From contig NC_079241.1 in assembly GCF_028009165.1 (NCBI RefSeq), forward strand, positions 1,054,001 to 1,118,000: 64,000 nucleotides of DNA. Direction: 5' to 3'. The notes under the pieces are model-generated. The model made no database searches, was not told the DNA's origin, and saw only the letters and a list, made by a program, of their open reading frames with translations. Shown here piece after piece: positions 63,771 through 64,000 of this stretch; the stretch's first letter is position 1; each line of letters opens with the position of its first letter. Origin of the DNA: Akanthomyces muscarius. Its lineage: Eukaryota > Ascomycota > Sordariomycetes > Hypocreales > Cordycipitaceae. The translations under genes and the position numbers were made by a program.

Positions 63771-64000
63771 ATGCGATCACTCCTTTCCCTTGTCTCTCTG
63801 GCGACAGCCAGCACCGCGCTCCTCGTCCCGGGTCCCAGCGGTCCCTACGCCGTCGGCTTCAGCACCTTGGTCCTCACCGACAGCAGCCGCCAGGATCCCT
63901 TTGCGCCGACGCCGCAGAAGCGTCGTGTGCCCATATCCGCCTACCTACCGGTCGATGTGAGCAAGAAACCATGCCGCAAGCAGACGCGCCCGTACATGAC
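63771..64000 (+). CDS. Secreted PAF-acetylhydrolase-like lipase, N-terminal part only
   Basis: The ATG at 63771 opens a frame to the window end (76 codons). A signal peptide (MRSLLSLVSLATASTALL) is followed by VPGPSGPYAVGFSTLVLTD and DPFAPTPQKRRVPISAYLPV. This is the usual N-terminus of fungal platelet-activating-factor acetylhydrolase-like hydrolases (alpha/beta hydrolase fold, secreted). The catalytic serine region lies outside the window, so the call rests on the N-terminal pattern only. Confidence 0.72.
   Translation, partial: MRSLLSLVSLATASTALLVPGPSGPYAVGFSTLVLTDSSRQDPFAPTPQKRRVPISAYLPVDVSKKPCRKQTRPYM

Noticed and set aside
1..64000. CRISPR arrays, bacterial operons, rRNA or tRNA genes
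   Set aside because: No array-like spaced repeats and no recognisable tRNA/rRNA sequence were seen; gene structure is eukaryotic with introns.

Overview
The window looks like nuclear DNA of a filamentous ascomycete (Pezizomycotina, plausibly a Sordariomycete; the species cannot be fixed from sequence alone). The reasons are short 50-120 nt GT-AG introns with CTAAY-like branch sites, fungus-specific families (Zn2Cys6 and bZIP regulators, MCT-type MFS transporters, MARVEL proteins, SesA-like domain, SRPK-like kinase) and AT/TpA-rich tracts that look like RIP-mutated repeats. I rebuilt spliced gene models by eye; every junction quoted keeps the reading frame, but none is confirmed by transcripts.

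Region 1 (1-18 kb) is a catabolic-looking cluster. It holds a C2H2 zinc-finger regulator (cut by the window edge), a fumarylacetoacetate-hydrolase-fold enzyme, a VOC/extradiol-dioxygenase-like protein, an FAD aromatic hydroxylase, a P450, a 4-coumarate-CoA-ligase-like enzyme, an MCT-type transporter, an ACAD10/11-type (APH-fold) kinase and a nitronate monooxygenase. The CoA ligase, kinase and nitronate monooxygenase end in AKL, ARL and SKL, so part of the route is probably peroxisomal. The promoters of the first four enzymes share twelve copies of the heptamer GTGGGAC, a likely operator. Hydroxylation, extradiol cleavage and FAH-fold hydrolysis followed by peroxisomal CoA activation and 4-hydroxyacyl phosphorylation is a plausible combined pathway (inference).

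Region 2 (18-32 kb) is looser and partly decayed. It has a MARVEL protein, a broken SGNH hydrolase with FN3-like domains, a small membrane protein, a Baeyer-Villiger monooxygenase relic, a secreted RNase T1-like protein whose His and Glu active-site positions look exchanged, a DUF3632-like gene, duplicated non-coding segments and RIP-like AT-rich islands.

Region 3 (32-41.2 kb) is an arsenic-resistance island: a bZIP, an MCT-type transporter, ArsH, the ACR3 arsenite pump, a second bZIP and the ACR2 arsenate reductase. Region 4 (41.4-50.6 kb) looks like a nucleobase or N-heterocycle utilisation cluster: an NCS2 permease with an altered substrate motif, a TRZ/ATZ amidohydrolase, two 2-oxoglutarate/Fe(II) dioxygenases and a Zn2Cys6 regulator. 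The palindrome TCGTACGA occurs in all three of its promoter regions.

Region 5 (51-64 kb) contains a stand-alone SesA-like protein with an Asn/Gly/Gln-rich amyloid-like tail next to a C-terminally membrane-anchored protein (possible fungal signalling pair), a small VOC protein, a second MARVEL protein, an SRPK-like kinase broken by a stop and a frameshift and carrying a long TTC repeat in an intron, a Zn2Cys6 regulator and the start of a secreted PAF-acetylhydrolase-like enzyme.
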